A DNA stretch of 64,000 nucleotides from Diphasiastrum complanatum (taxonomy: Eukaryota > Streptophyta > Lycopodiopsida > Lycopodiales > Lycopodiaceae). Both the position numbers and the translations under genes were made by a program. Position 1 is the stretch's first letter; the number at the start of each line of letters is the position of its first letter. Location: positions 30,719,464 through 30,783,463 of the forward strand of contig CM055111.1 in assembly GCA_029204225.1 (NCBI GenBank), given 5' to 3'. This document shows positions 48,438-63,660 of the stretch, one piece after another. The notes beneath the pieces were generated by a model. That model saw only the letters and a list, made by a program, of their open reading frames with translations, was not told where the DNA came from and did no database searches.

Positions 48438-50050
48438 TGACAAAATTTCCAGAATTCACACGTGTGGGGAATGTCCACAAGAGTGACTGATCTTAATTAA
48501 GCTTTGTGATTGGCACTATAACCTGATTCTAGATTGATCAACAAAATCTAGTTCAGAAGAAATGGCTAATCCACAATCTAGCATGCTAAGCAACTGAATA
48601 TATTACCAATGACTCAATAATTAGCAAAAGTAGAAGATATCAATGTATAAGCATTGTGAGAAATTGGCAAAAATCTAGCTTGGTATTTTTTATGATAGAA
48701 GTTTGTAAGTGAATCTCACATGTGTGGAGGATGTTCCCACGTGTGGAGAATTGTAAAGTAAATCAAAATGTTTGATATAGGGGTCTCATAGAATCTCATA
48801 GTCAAGCATTTAGGTGTAGGATGTTGATAGGGTCAAATTTGGCATAGATGGCAAATTATCCATTTCCACTTGTAATGCCACTATTGAGCCAAAATAGAGT
48901 AGGAGGCCAAACTTGTTCTAATTAGAGTGTAGACAAGTGTAATGCTTTTGTTTGATGAAGTTTAAGAGGTCCAATAGGATTTAGAGGTGGAACCATGTGT
49001 GGTCCAATAGGAATTGGAGGTGTGCTTGAATATAGTCCAATAGAATTTAGAGGTGCATGGATCAATGGTCCAATAGGATTAAGAGGTGGAAAAGTGTGAT
49101 CCAATCATAGTTAAACATAGTGGTAGCTCATGAATCTACTAATATCATTGTACTCCTCTTTTGGATCTAATTGATTTTGAGATTGAGTGGATTTTGAGTG
49201 TCATTGAATTTCTAGCTTTCTCTCTCTACCCGAGAGCTCATGATGGTTTTTCTCTCTCTACCCAAGGAGCAGCTTGTTTTTACTTAGAATACTTTTGGAA
49301 CACTTCCCACATGTGTGAGTGAGAGTTGGAAGTGATTGAATGCATGTAGTGGTGTGTTTTTGCCATAGAAACAAAGATAGATCTTGAATCTCAATCTAGT
49401 CTTGATCTTGGTGCATCTACACACCTTAGGAGATCACAAGTACATGTAGTGGACCGTGTGAATACAACAAGCATTAGCTTCAACACGAGTTAGAGAGAGA
49501 AAGATAGAGAGATAACAAGCAAAATAATTTAGATCCAAAATGGCATGAGATAGCTACAAAACTTTGGTTCTTCATCATTGATTGTGTGGAGAGCTACACA
49601 TATTTATGGAGTTTGAGGTAGCTCGAGGTAGAACCATATCTATCCACTCCAAAATGACATCTAACGTGACATCTAGAGTCTATGTGACATTTGTCACTTG
49701 TCATGCATGAAATTCTACCAACTTTTTACAAGTGTACTAGTTCTAGCTAGAAATGTCCAAATCATCATGCATGTGTCCATTAAACTTTGTGCATGCCTTG
49801 CATGTCACTATGGATCACTTACAATCAATGCATGTGAGTTGCCACGAGTTTCTACAAGCATAATCATGCTAATTCTATGTCTACAAACTATATGCAAGTT
49901 GCATTTATCAAACTAGATAATACATAACCATGTAGCTCGAGTTCTATGTAGGCCAAACTTGGCATTTTTCATTAATGAGCTACATACTTGCATGGTACAA
50001 CATTTGTAGCAAGCCAAGAAATCAATATGGATTGTTTTTCAATTTTAACA
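48438..50050 (-). repeat. Inner Copia 5' LTR, 793 bp plus a nested 815-bp insert
   Basis: Same ends as the 3' LTR. Contains CACACGTGTG at 48,457-48,466 and is interrupted by a solo LTR at 48,655-49,469. Confidence 0.93.
48655..49469. mobile_element. Solo LTR, 815 bp, inside the inner Copia 5' LTR
   Basis: Starts TGTGAGAAATTGG and ends AATACAACA (TG...CA) with 5-bp direct repeats AGCAT at 48,650-48,654 and 49,470-49,474. Excising it with one repeat restores the LTR as seen at 42,898-43,689. The middle carries several diverged copies of a GTCCAATAGGATTTAGAGGTG-like unit (48,970-49,090) and CCACGTGTGG near 48,737. It differs in sequence from the solo LTR at 7,380. Confidence 0.92.
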
Positions 50051-50055
50051 AAAAG

Positions 50056-51365
50056 CACTTGTAGATTTTCGATTTGCTCTATCACTTGCAAAATCCAAGT
50101 CAGAATAGCCAATTATAGAAAGATCTTCACTTTTATATAACAAACCATAATCAAAAGTTGAAGATATGTATCTAAGCACTCTCTTGGCCATTTTCCAATG
50201 ATGAATAGTAGGATTTTGCATAGCTTGGCTCAACTTATGGACACTAAAACTTATGTCAGGCCTAGTTATTGTGAGCCAAATTAAGGAGCCTATAAGACTC
50301 CTAAAAAGAGTGATGTCCACAAAGGCTGATCCATATAAATCTCTTCTTCTAGATATCCATTTAAAAAAGCATTAGAACATCTAGTTGAAAAACTTGCCAA
50401 TTGAAAAAACACGCAATAGAAATTATGATTCTAATTTTTTGCACTTTTTAATGCAGCCTCAATTTGAGCACTAGACAATATTTGATCAGAAGATCCAACA
50501 TATCTTGTTACTTCATTTGCAGTACCATCTTTGCAACTAGAGCAAAAGTCTCCTCATAATCAAGTCCATAAATTTGAGAAAAATCCTTTGCACAAAGCCT
50601 TGCCTTGTACTTGTTGATTGTGCCATCTTGATTATATTTTACTCGAAAAACCCACTTGCAACCAATGGTGTGCTTGTTGGATGGAAGATCCACAAGCTCC
50701 CATGTCTTGTTGGCCATCAAAGCATCATATTCCTCTTTCATGGCTAGAAATCGTTCCTTTGAATCGAGTGCATCATATACATCCTTTGGCTCCTAATGTG
50801 AAATAAAATAAGCACAATTAGTGGAGATGAGTTCCACTTGCTTGCCTTTATCTTCATATGTAAGCCTCCTAGGCTCGGATCTTACTCTTTGAGATCTCCT
50901 TGGAGAGAAAATTTGAGGTGACTCCTCCTCCATTCTCGGCCCCATCTCTCCATGATAGTCTTCAAGAGTGATGATTTGAGAATCTTTGAACTCGGCCTCC
51001 TCAAGAATGTATTTTTGATTCTCATGGAATATAACATCCCTACTCTCAATTGTAGTTGAGGTAGAGGGGACATAGATTATGTAAGCCTTCTTGTTGGATG
51101 AATATCCAACCATGATCCCTTTGATAGAATTAGGATCATCTCTTTTCCTTGTTTCCAAGGGTACATGAACAAAGCAAGCACATACAAAAACTCTAAGGTG
51201 ATCTCCTTAGGTTTCTTCTTAAACAAGACTTCATATGGTGATTTTTCAGCAAATGCATTATGAGGTAATCTATTGCACAAAATTAATAGTTTGCACAATT
51301 AATTGCTTCACCCCAATACTCAATAGGCAAATAAGCTTCAACTCGGATTGCTTTAGCACATTCAC
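50056..51365 (-). pseudogene. Outer Copia integrase end, RT and RNase H start
   Basis: Minus strand counterpart to 42,470-42,892. Segments: integrase tail and linker (METRKRDDPNSIKGIMVGY, SRDVIFHENQKYIL near 51,160-51,000), RT start KEEYDALMANKTWELV near 50,740, LDYEETFALVAKM near 50,530, a foreign 86-bp insert at 50,437-50,522, then the motif A region, and after an internal deletion of the palm (YVDD lost) the connection SLIGSLIWLTITRPDISF near 50,290 and YSDLDFASDRANRKST. It is truncated at 51,366. Confidence 0.88.
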
Positions 51366-51370
51366 ATAAA

Positions 51371-51423
51371 TGCTGAATTCACACGTATGGGACGCCCTAC
51401 ACATGTATTTTTGATCTCCTAAG
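51371..51423 (-). repeat. Copy of the 53-bp LTR remnant
   Basis: TGCTGAATTCACACGTATGG onward matches 33,043-33,095 with a few changes and stops at the same CTCCTAA. No primer site precedes it here. Confidence 0.6.
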
Positions 51424-51476
51424 CACAATAACACCATAAAGATCACACTAGCATTGGTTGTCAATAGGAAAGCTGA

Positions 51477-53169
51477 TCATACAAGCAATATTATTGTGTT
51501 ACAAGCAAGATCTGTCAACAAAACATAAGACAAAGCATCATAATTAATAATGGTATAGGGTGCAACTTTATATTGAAATATTGTCTTCCTCTCCAAGTCA
51601 TATCCTTCAGAATATATCTGATCTTTGAGATAAATAATAACGTCAGAATATAAAGAATTCGTAGAAGATATCTCGAATAAATTTTCATTTGGAAAGTCGT
51701 CATTCAATGGTTCTTCAATCCTTCCCGTACTAAGTCGTGAAAGATAATCAACATTAGTATGATACTTTCCTTGATGAAGCTCAACTTGATATGTGAACTC
51801 TTGTAGCAACAAAACCCAACGAGCAATTCGGCTAGATAAATCAGGTTTGTTAACAAGATACTTCAAAGCATATTCATCAACATGGATTATAAAAGCATAT
51901 CCTAGCAAATAATGCCGAAATTTTTTTACAGTAAAAATCATTCCAACTGCTTCCCTTTTTGTTGCCGAATAATTTTTCTCCGAGGAACTAAGCTGGCGAC
52001 TTGCATAGTATATTGGATGGTCTTTCTTTTGTTCATCCTTCTAGCTCAGACAAACACCAATAGCAAATGATGACACATCAACATAACAATGAAATAGTTT
52101 CGTCCAGTTAGGTGGTCTCAGAATTGGAGCATTAATCAATCTGTGCTTAAGTTCTTTGAATGCTTTCTGTTGTGCTGCCATCCAAATATAAGCAACGTAC
52201 TTCTTAGGTATTCTGGATAAATCTTCGATAATAACCAGTATGTCCTAATAAATCTCTTAGTTCATGTAGATTCATTGGTATCAACAGATTCTTTATGACT
52301 TCAACTTTATCTTTGTCGACTTCAATTCCTCTGTTGGATATTTTATGGCCCAGAAGTATACCTTCTCTCATACTGAAAAAATATTTTTCGGGGTGAAGTG
52401 ACAAACAAGTGTCCCAACACCTCTACAATGTAAGCTTCAGTTTCTGAATATGAGACTTGATATTACTAGAACACATAAATCATCAATGAAAATTTTGAGA
52501 AATTTTCTTAGGAAAGCAGCGAAAATTAGCATCATAATTTTCTGAAAAGTAGCTAGTGCATTCCAAAGACCAAAGGACATTTTATTATAGGCATAAGTGC
52601 CCCAATCAGTAGTAAACGTGGTCTTCGGTCGATCCTCCTTCCTTACTCCAACTTGATTGTAGCCAGAGAAGCCATCATAGAAACTATAAAGTTCTTGCCC
52701 TGCAACCTAGTCTAGAATGGAATCCATTGAAGGGTGATGGATGATCTTTCTTTGTAGCAGCATTCAATTTCCTAAAATCTTGGCAAATTTGAATTTTGCC
52801 AGTTTTTTTCTTTGGAACTACAACAATAAGAGACACCCATTCACTACTTAAGACGAGATAAATAATACCTATCTTAAGGTCCTTGTTGAGTTCATCTTTT
52901 ACCATAAGAGTGTATTTCGGATTGAGATGATACTATTTCTACCAGACAGGAACAACATCTTCTTTAAGATCAATGTGGTGCTTGCCAAATTCAGCAGGTA
53001 TTCCCTTCAAATCTTCGAGCGACCATGCAAAGACATCTTGGTACTCCTTCAATAGTTCAATAAATTCTGCTAATTCTATCTCTTCAAGGGACTTAGAAAC
53101 ATGCACAAATTTTCCAGGTGCAAGTTCAATTAGCTCTGTAAAATCTGGCAAAATTATATCTTCCATCAT
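51477..53169 (-). pseudogene. Gypsy-3 reverse transcriptase and RNase H
   Basis: Minus strand. Upstream of RT: EYQDVFAWSLEDLKGIP near 53,050. RT: SLIVVVPKKKTGKIQICQDF and RKLNAATKKDHP near 52,820, the catalytic box LKIFIDDLCVL near 52,490, then LGHKISNRGIEVDKDKVEV near 52,340 and DLLGHTGYYRRFI. RNase H: YYASRQLSSSEKNYSATKRE near 51,990 and YLVNKPDLSSRIARWVLLLQ near 51,850, then the connection to integrase (EGYDLERKTIFQYK near 51,590). Stops and frameshifts are frequent. Integrase, gag and LTRs are absent. This is a non-chromovirus type, unlike Gypsy-1 and Gypsy-2. Confidence 0.87.
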
Positions 53170-56023
<2,854 letters not shown>

Positions 56024-56739
56024 CTGATAACTGATAGTCATGCATGCGTATTGATTAACATATGCATGAGTTATTGAAGAAATTTTTTCTTGGCATCTTA
56101 AGTCCAGTTATTATAAGTTAAGTCACGTACTCTTACAGGACTCGACTATGGTACACTTGAATGGCATGGAATTGCCCAAGCAGTTCGGTACTTGGATTCC
56201 CAGATAAAGTGATACGGGGAATCCATGGGGCTAGTATAGCACGGAAGTGCTCTAGTACCTAGCACTGTGACCAACGTCAAATCATTGTCCATCTGTGTAA
56301 TGAAAAATAGTTGCTTACATATGGAATGCACTTGTGAACCTAATATGTTCCTTTTTGCTGTTTTACTGATCAGTATGGCTTCTGCCCTGATACGGCTTCG
56401 TTAAAGAGTGGAACATGTTGCTAATTTAGAAAGTGAACGATTGGGAAGATTGGACGTACTTGTTGTTAATTCTTAGCTGATAAAGTAGTGAATCTTGTTT
56501 CGGACATGGATAACAATTGATGCTCAGCTATGACACCCTCACGCGACTAACTTGTACGGTTTTGTTGTGTGGGATGGTGGCAGATAACAGCTGGGTGTCT
56601 TAGAACTTGCTTCGCTTTATGGTACTCTGTACTGTTATACTTTATACAACTGTATTTTTTACCTGTTATGCTATGAATTGAAGGGTTCAAAGGGTTTGTC
56701 TTGACTTGTGAAGAGGGACTATGTGAAGACTTGTTACTC
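56024..56739 (+). other. Non-coding stretch between R1 and the RT
   Basis: No reading frame of note. Directly after it, GCTACCC at 56,768-56,774 and GGGTAGC at 56,783-56,789 form a 7-bp stem just upstream of the RT coding region. Confidence 0.5.
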
Positions 56740-59060
56740 TCTCTCTAGCATCTCTGATGCCACCCCGGCTACCCTTTGGTCGGGGTAGCACCAAACCTTT
56801 ACCTCTACTTGTATTTTATGGCTAACAAGGTCTGTTGTATGATGTAGTCCACAGGATGGTTTCATGATGCGGTGACTCTTGGCTATGGGGAGCCCCTTCC
56901 TCCTCCTAGTCCTTTTGTTCAGACCATTATATGTTGCATGAAGAAAGTTGTTGAAGTTCACAATTTGATTACTGGTTATGATATGACTACTTGTAATGCT
57001 GCTGGCCCGGATGATAAAATTCTCTGTCTTATTGATTTGATGAACATCATGAATTGGATCAATATTTATACAAATTTTATTAAAAAGAAGGAATCTCTTA
57101 GCATCATTGAAAAAATTTATATGGACCTTTCCAATTATGCTAAACGAATTGCTGCCGAGGAAAAATTTTGTAATACGCATATTTGGAAAGTATTTGCTTG
57201 CCTGGATAGAGAAAACGATGACTCCTCTATTGATACCCTTGTCCCTTCTACTGCTCCCACTTCACCGCACCCTCTGATTTTTACTGAGGACCTTGATGAA
57301 GATAGTGCTTCTCAGTTAGAGTCTTTCTCACAAGAAATCTGTGATGTGGGAAAGCAATCTGCCTTTGAATTTTGTCAAGCCAATAGTTGCCAAGTACCAT
57401 TGGTACCTAGTCGTATCATTGAGTTTAAAATCTACAAAAATTGCTTATAAACTTTGGAGCCTTTCCTTTGTAAACTTCCTTGCACCTATCTCTATTGAAC
57501 TCTGGATCGCTCTTGCTCATCTTACTAATGAAGAGGTCCAAGCTTGCAAGCTTGCTGCTTTGCATAAGAGTCCTTCTTTTGATACTGTTATCAAGATGAG
57601 CAGATTTGAACCTTCATGATGTCCTTCTGAGCAGACCTGGGCTAGAACTAGAGGCCATTTTGACACTGGCTTTAATAGAATGAACCTTCATCAAGCTAGA
57701 ATCTGGAACTGGAAAAGACCCTTCTTTAAGTGTAGATGCAGTGATAAATGCAAAAACAATTCTTCTATCATATGGTTTGATCACTCTATATGGTATATAG
57801 TGAATAACCTTTCCATTTTCTTTCTTGGTGCATCTATGCAAAACCAGCTTAATGCCTTCTTTCTTTAGTTGCATACTTTTGCTACTAAAATACCTGATTT
57901 TCTAATAGAGAAAGAAGAATTACCTTTTTTGCTTTTCAAAGCACACAAAAACGCATTCAGATGGATTACAAATGCACGTGACTGCTATTTTTCAAAGGTG
58001 GCCACGTTTATTTCTGGAGCTCTTGGTATACTGACTCCTCTCCTTATGGAGAGAGCAGGCCTTAAGGCAACTTCATATCGGAGTATCCTAAATGTGGATA
58101 CTAACCTATTCTGGCAGTGCGACTCATCCACTGAATTTTATCTTAGTGTGCCTAACAAAATCACTTCCATGTGGTCCACTGACATTGCAAAATGCTATGA
58201 AAATATTCCTCTTAATGATTCGGATGGGCTAAAAATAATAATACGAAAATGATAAGGTATGCATTCAAGTCTTGTAAAAACAAAAAACTTGCCTATCAAT
58301 GGAAATTGAGCCTTAAGCAATTTGCCTGGAATGGGTGACCAATCAGACTGATAATTGGACTGTGATTGACATAGAACCTCTTTGCCAGTATAATGATATA
58401 CTGATTGACAATTGCATAGTAAGATTAGAAAATAGAACCTGGAAACAGGTCTGTGGTATTCCTATGGGTTTTGTCTGTTCCCCTACTTGGTGTAACTGGT
58501 ATCTGTCATTCTTTGAAATACTTTTCATGAAAAGACTGGCCAGGCTTGGAAAAGTGGAATACCTACGTGCCTTCAAGCATACTTTCTGTTATATTGATGA
58601 TATTTGTTTCATAAACAACACAGATGCTCCTGTATTTCTAGACAAGGAACAACCTCGTATCGATGATAATGTCTTATGGATCTATCTCTTGGAGTACCTC
58701 ACTATTGAAAAAGAAGACTCTTTGGATAACACGGTTAATTTTTTGAATATTACCACTACCTTTGATTCTTTATCAAGAAAGTTTCATATGAAAAAATTTG
58801 ACAAAATACGAGAACTTCTGTTTTCGTTTTTTCAGTATATACACTTAACGGCCAGTTGGCCAATTATGAACTCGTATAAAGTGATTGTCGCTCAAATTAT
58901 TGCTACCATGTACTATTGTAGCAAACATGATACCTTTATGGATGAGGTCAAAAACATTGTTCTTGCTTTTCAAAATAATGGCTTCATGAGAGGATGATTG
59001 TATGAAATTTTAAACAACCTGTTTCTACACGAATCGTTTCCTGGACTCAAGTTTACTTTA
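56740..59060 (+). pseudogene. Penelope-like reverse transcriptase
   Basis: Plus strand, broken by stops and frameshifts at about 57,450, 57,618, 57,868, 58,253 and 58,338. N-terminal part (from 56,848): STGWFHDAVTLGYGEPLP, helical stretch, acidic LDEDSASQLE, then WNWKRPFFKCRC with a CxCx3C cluster. RT domain: LPFLLFKAHKNAFRWITNAR near 57,925 (resembles the PK-HK/RPI motif of Penelope RTs), motif A STDIAKCYENIPL near 58,175, motif B GIPMGFVCSPTWCNWYL near 58,455, motif C CYIDDICFINN near 58,590 and motif D VNFLNITTTF near 58,735. The thumb carries FQYIHLT, SYKVIVAQI, YYCSKHDTF and FQNNGFMRG near 58,830-58,990, close to Penelope thumbs (LCS...E...L...NGY). No GIY-YIG motif found before or after. 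Confidence 0.75.
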
Positions 59061-59086
59061 CCAAAAAATGCTAAATTTCTTTTGGT

Positions 59087-59124
59087 GGGCAGTTAGCACT
59101 CCATCTCAGGGGTGCTAACTGCCC
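59087..59124 (+). terminator. Perfect 13-bp hairpin at the end of the RT gene
   Basis: GGGCAGTTAGCAC at 59,087-59,099 pairs with GTGCTAACTGCCC at 59,112-59,124 around a 12-nt loop. The loop's CTCAGG can alternatively pair with CCTGAG just after the stem, so two exclusive folds are possible. It lies between the RT end and R2. A role in 3'-end formation or template recognition is inference; the feature type is only the nearest label. Confidence 0.5.
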
Positions 59125-59159
59125 CCTGAGAAACTTTGCTAGCTGTGGGTATGGTTGGT

Positions 59160-60696
<1,537 letters not shown>

Positions 60697-61173
60697 TTGA
60701 ATTAAAATTCTATTAGGATTTAGAGCAGTATGCAGATCATATCACACAATCACCATAGCCACTCCTCACAAGCTCTCAAAGATGGCACAACAAAAAGTTA
60801 ATAGATTAAAAAGAAACACTATACATATAGAGTATTCACAAACTGCATGAAAAGGCAGGAGACCTAAAATTGGCCTACCACCTGTCAAACTAAGGTCGGG
60901 CGCAATATGGCCAAATTTGACCGACAAACTTGGGACATGTCCCCAAGTATAGCAAGTACTATATATAACTCTGTACAGGCTATTTTTTCCTACGTCTGGC
61001 TACTCAGCTAACCCAAGTAGCCGTCTACGGGATCAGTGCCCGATCAATATATCTAACGGGTCATGTCCCGATCACAACCATATACAGTAAACCAAATAAA
61101 CTGTACACTAATTACATCATCACATTTAGAGCTTATACTAATGAATCAGATCACAAGCTGATTTCTAACTCTC
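60697..61173 (-). repeat. Probable Copia-type 3' LTR
   Basis: On the minus strand a purine run CTTAAGGGAGAGA (61,174-61,186) is followed by GTTAGAAATCAGC, the same arrangement as the polypurine tract and LTR of Copia-1. The other end (TGAATTAAAATTC at 60,698) abuts R2. No coding sequence follows at >61,190, so the element is non-autonomous or deleted. Confidence 0.45.
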
Positions 61174-61186
61174 TCCCTTAAGCTCA

Positions 61187-62220
61187 AATGTGATAAGAGT
61201 GAGAAACAATAATTTGTAGCAATGTCTGGAGTGTCCAAAAGATGTTATGCATATCCTGCTACTCTGTACTTGACTCACACTCAAGCACACCAACAAACCA
61301 CCAGGTTTGACTCACAAAGTATCATGCAACCACAATGCTCATACAAAGAGTCTACCACACTCTCGACCAACTGACTCATCCCCAATCCGACTTGATCACA
61401 AGTGGACCACATGAGCGACATGGCTCAAACTGAGGAAATCTCACTGCCACCATGAGACTTACAGCCTCCATCTAGCTAGGCTGACATTCTATCAGACACT
61501 TACAAGCACAAACCTGTAAAGTTGACATAAATGAGCGACTGAGGCTCAACCTGAGGTAATCTTACTACCACCATAAGATTGCACCCTCACCAGATAAACA
61601 GCTAGTAGACAAGGACAAGTCAATGAGCATAAAATGACTACTTTGTTCCTGACGTAGCAAATGAACAACCACATATAACTCTGACTCAGATCTAGACTCT
61701 CGTGACAAGGTAACATGCAAGTCCACACACACTCATGCAAACCAACACGAATGATAAAGCGTCAAATACATGACCAAGGCCTGCCCATAAGTGGTATCCT
61801 GTCGTACCAACACCTGTGCCACCTGTACATCCGCTGCTACACCACTGGTCACCAAATCAGGTCCTCAACCATGGCCTGCACCTGTACCAAGATTCTCTCA
61901 CGTCCAAGCATATACATCTGGCAAATTGACTTGACTTACCCAAACTGGCAGTTGAAGTGTATCTCCTCGATGACAAACCTGATACACTGCCCCACAGCTA
62001 CAATGGCTTGATCAAAATTGACTTACCTACTGCAAAACCGCAAAATCATCACACTCACCACTCACCAAGTGCATCCAAAGTGTGATTATCGACCCGTTCT
62101 TCATCCTCTGCGTGTCCCACACACAACTCGTCCCATGCAAGTACGCTATCTTGCCCAATGGCTTTCAACCGTCACCACCTCGCACTTCCATCACCTGTGA
62201 CCGCCAAAATGTGTATGACT
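61187..62220. other. Non-coding element interior with tandem segment
   Basis: C-rich on the plus strand with poor coding potential. Two diverged units with period ~122 bp (about 61,411-61,470 and 61,533-61,590) share GAGCGAC, CTGAGG-AATCT and CC-CCATGAGA-like words. It may be the interior of a large non-autonomous LTR element. Confidence 0.4.
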
Positions 62221-63227
62221 ATCGATGTGGATACTTAGAAAATCTGGTGTAAATCGTTGAAGAATCATCTTCTTTCTAAGAGATAGGTGTTTCTCTTGTC
62301 TATTTGAGGACCTATTTTGCAATGCTTCTATTGCAACGGTTAGAAAGTACTACCAAAAGCAAAATCACTTCAGACCTGTGTTGTGCTATTCCTGCTTTGA
62401 TCTCTGTGGGCCATTTTCATTATCAGGATTTGCTCGACAAGCATAGCTATAAAGCTAAGCTTGACAGAATGTTCACCTATTGTTAAATATTTCTGACGAT
62501 TCGGAGGCTGGCCCCCAAATGAAGGATTATAAAACAACCCCCAAATAGGCTACCAATCTAAGGGAATACTAATGGAAGTCGGTCTATACCACAATTATAA
62601 CTCAAGCTCCATTGGGTATGGAGTCGAAAATACATCGTTCATGACCACATGCTCTTTCAATGGCAATCGGCAAGGCAAATTCAAACAGTCTATAGGCAAT
62701 TTTCAAATAGCCTATGGAACTTTGAAATGGACAAGAGGTCACGCATGTAAGCTCTGGCTTTTGAGATACCCATGAGACGTACAAGCATGGCTTGTATATA
62801 AGCTGAGATTCACTTAACGAGTGAAGTAAAATAGGGTTAGATTTTGAATAAACGCCTAATCTTCATCTGAACCGTTTGCATAGGCTTTGAAAATATTTGT
62901 TACTAGTGGTAGTATGATCATTGATTGGACCATAAAGATGGTATAAAGATTCACAAGTTTGGATTCATGAGAATCTCCAAAGCTAAGAGATACACCCTAT
63001 ATCAAGCATCGTAGGGCCAAACTTGATAAGCCACAATCCGGGGCAGCGATGGTCAACTAAGAAAGGGTTGCACATAAGTGATGGAATGCCGGCAACAATA
63101 GGAAAAAATAGGGTTTTGCCATAAACCTAGGCAAATCCGCATGCACTAAAAATAAGCAATCGAAAGACGGGCACAGGTAAGTAATGGCAGGGGAACGGGC
63201 CATAGACAATCAACGAGCAACCCGCAG
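62221..63227. other. No gene seen; TATA-like box
   Basis: Only short frames. TATATAAG at about 62,795-62,802 in a GC-richer context could be the promoter of an unrecognised LTR, without supporting repeat or primer site. Confidence 0.3.
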
Positions 63228-63660
63228 ACAGTCAGGGGCAGAAATAGGCACGTTACCAGTGCAGATGGGGTTGCTGGTAGAGAATTGCAAGAATCTACAA
63301 GCAAGAAAGTGGAGAAGGCCGTAAACAGGCAAGGATTGGGATGCATCCACAGGCAGATCTGCAGAGGGCAACGATGAGAAAGAGGCAAAAGGACAAAATA
63401 GGCCGTTGGTGAAGGCAAAACCCACACCAGAAAGATAGGGAGCCGCAAGCAGGGTCACAACGTAGATAGGGTCGCTGGTAGAGAACCGCAGAAATCTACA
63501 GGCAAGAAAGTGGAGAAGGTCGTAGACAGGCAAGGATTGGGATGCACCCACAGGCAGATCCGCAGAGGGCAACGATGAGGAAGAGGCAACGAGACAGAAT
63601 AGGCCGTTGGTGAAGGCAAAACCCACATCAGATCTGCAAACCAGAAAGGTAGGGAGCTGC
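63228..63660. repeat. 201-bp tandem duplication
   Basis: Two units anchored by GGCCGTTGGTGAAGGCAAAA at 63,401 and 63,602, period 201 bp, with a further partial unit to about 63,690. Long minus-strand frames (63,210-63,626 and 63,455-63,970) follow the repeat and give Leu/Ser/Pro-rich products; I regard them as composition artefacts. Confidence 0.8.

Larger units (their letters stand above)
42898..50050 (-). mobile_element. Inner Copia, full-length element nested in the same family
   Basis: 3' LTR 42,898-43,689, polypurine tract 43,690-43,704, pol and gag on the minus strand, primer site 48,426-48,437, and 5' LTR 48,438-50,050, itself split by a solo LTR. Target duplication AAAAG at 42,893-42,897 and 50,051-50,055. 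The LTRs differ at only a few positions over the parts compared by eye, so it is the youngest complete element here. It inserted in the RNase H gene of an older member of its own family. Several frameshifts and stops still make it non-autonomous. Confidence 0.95.
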
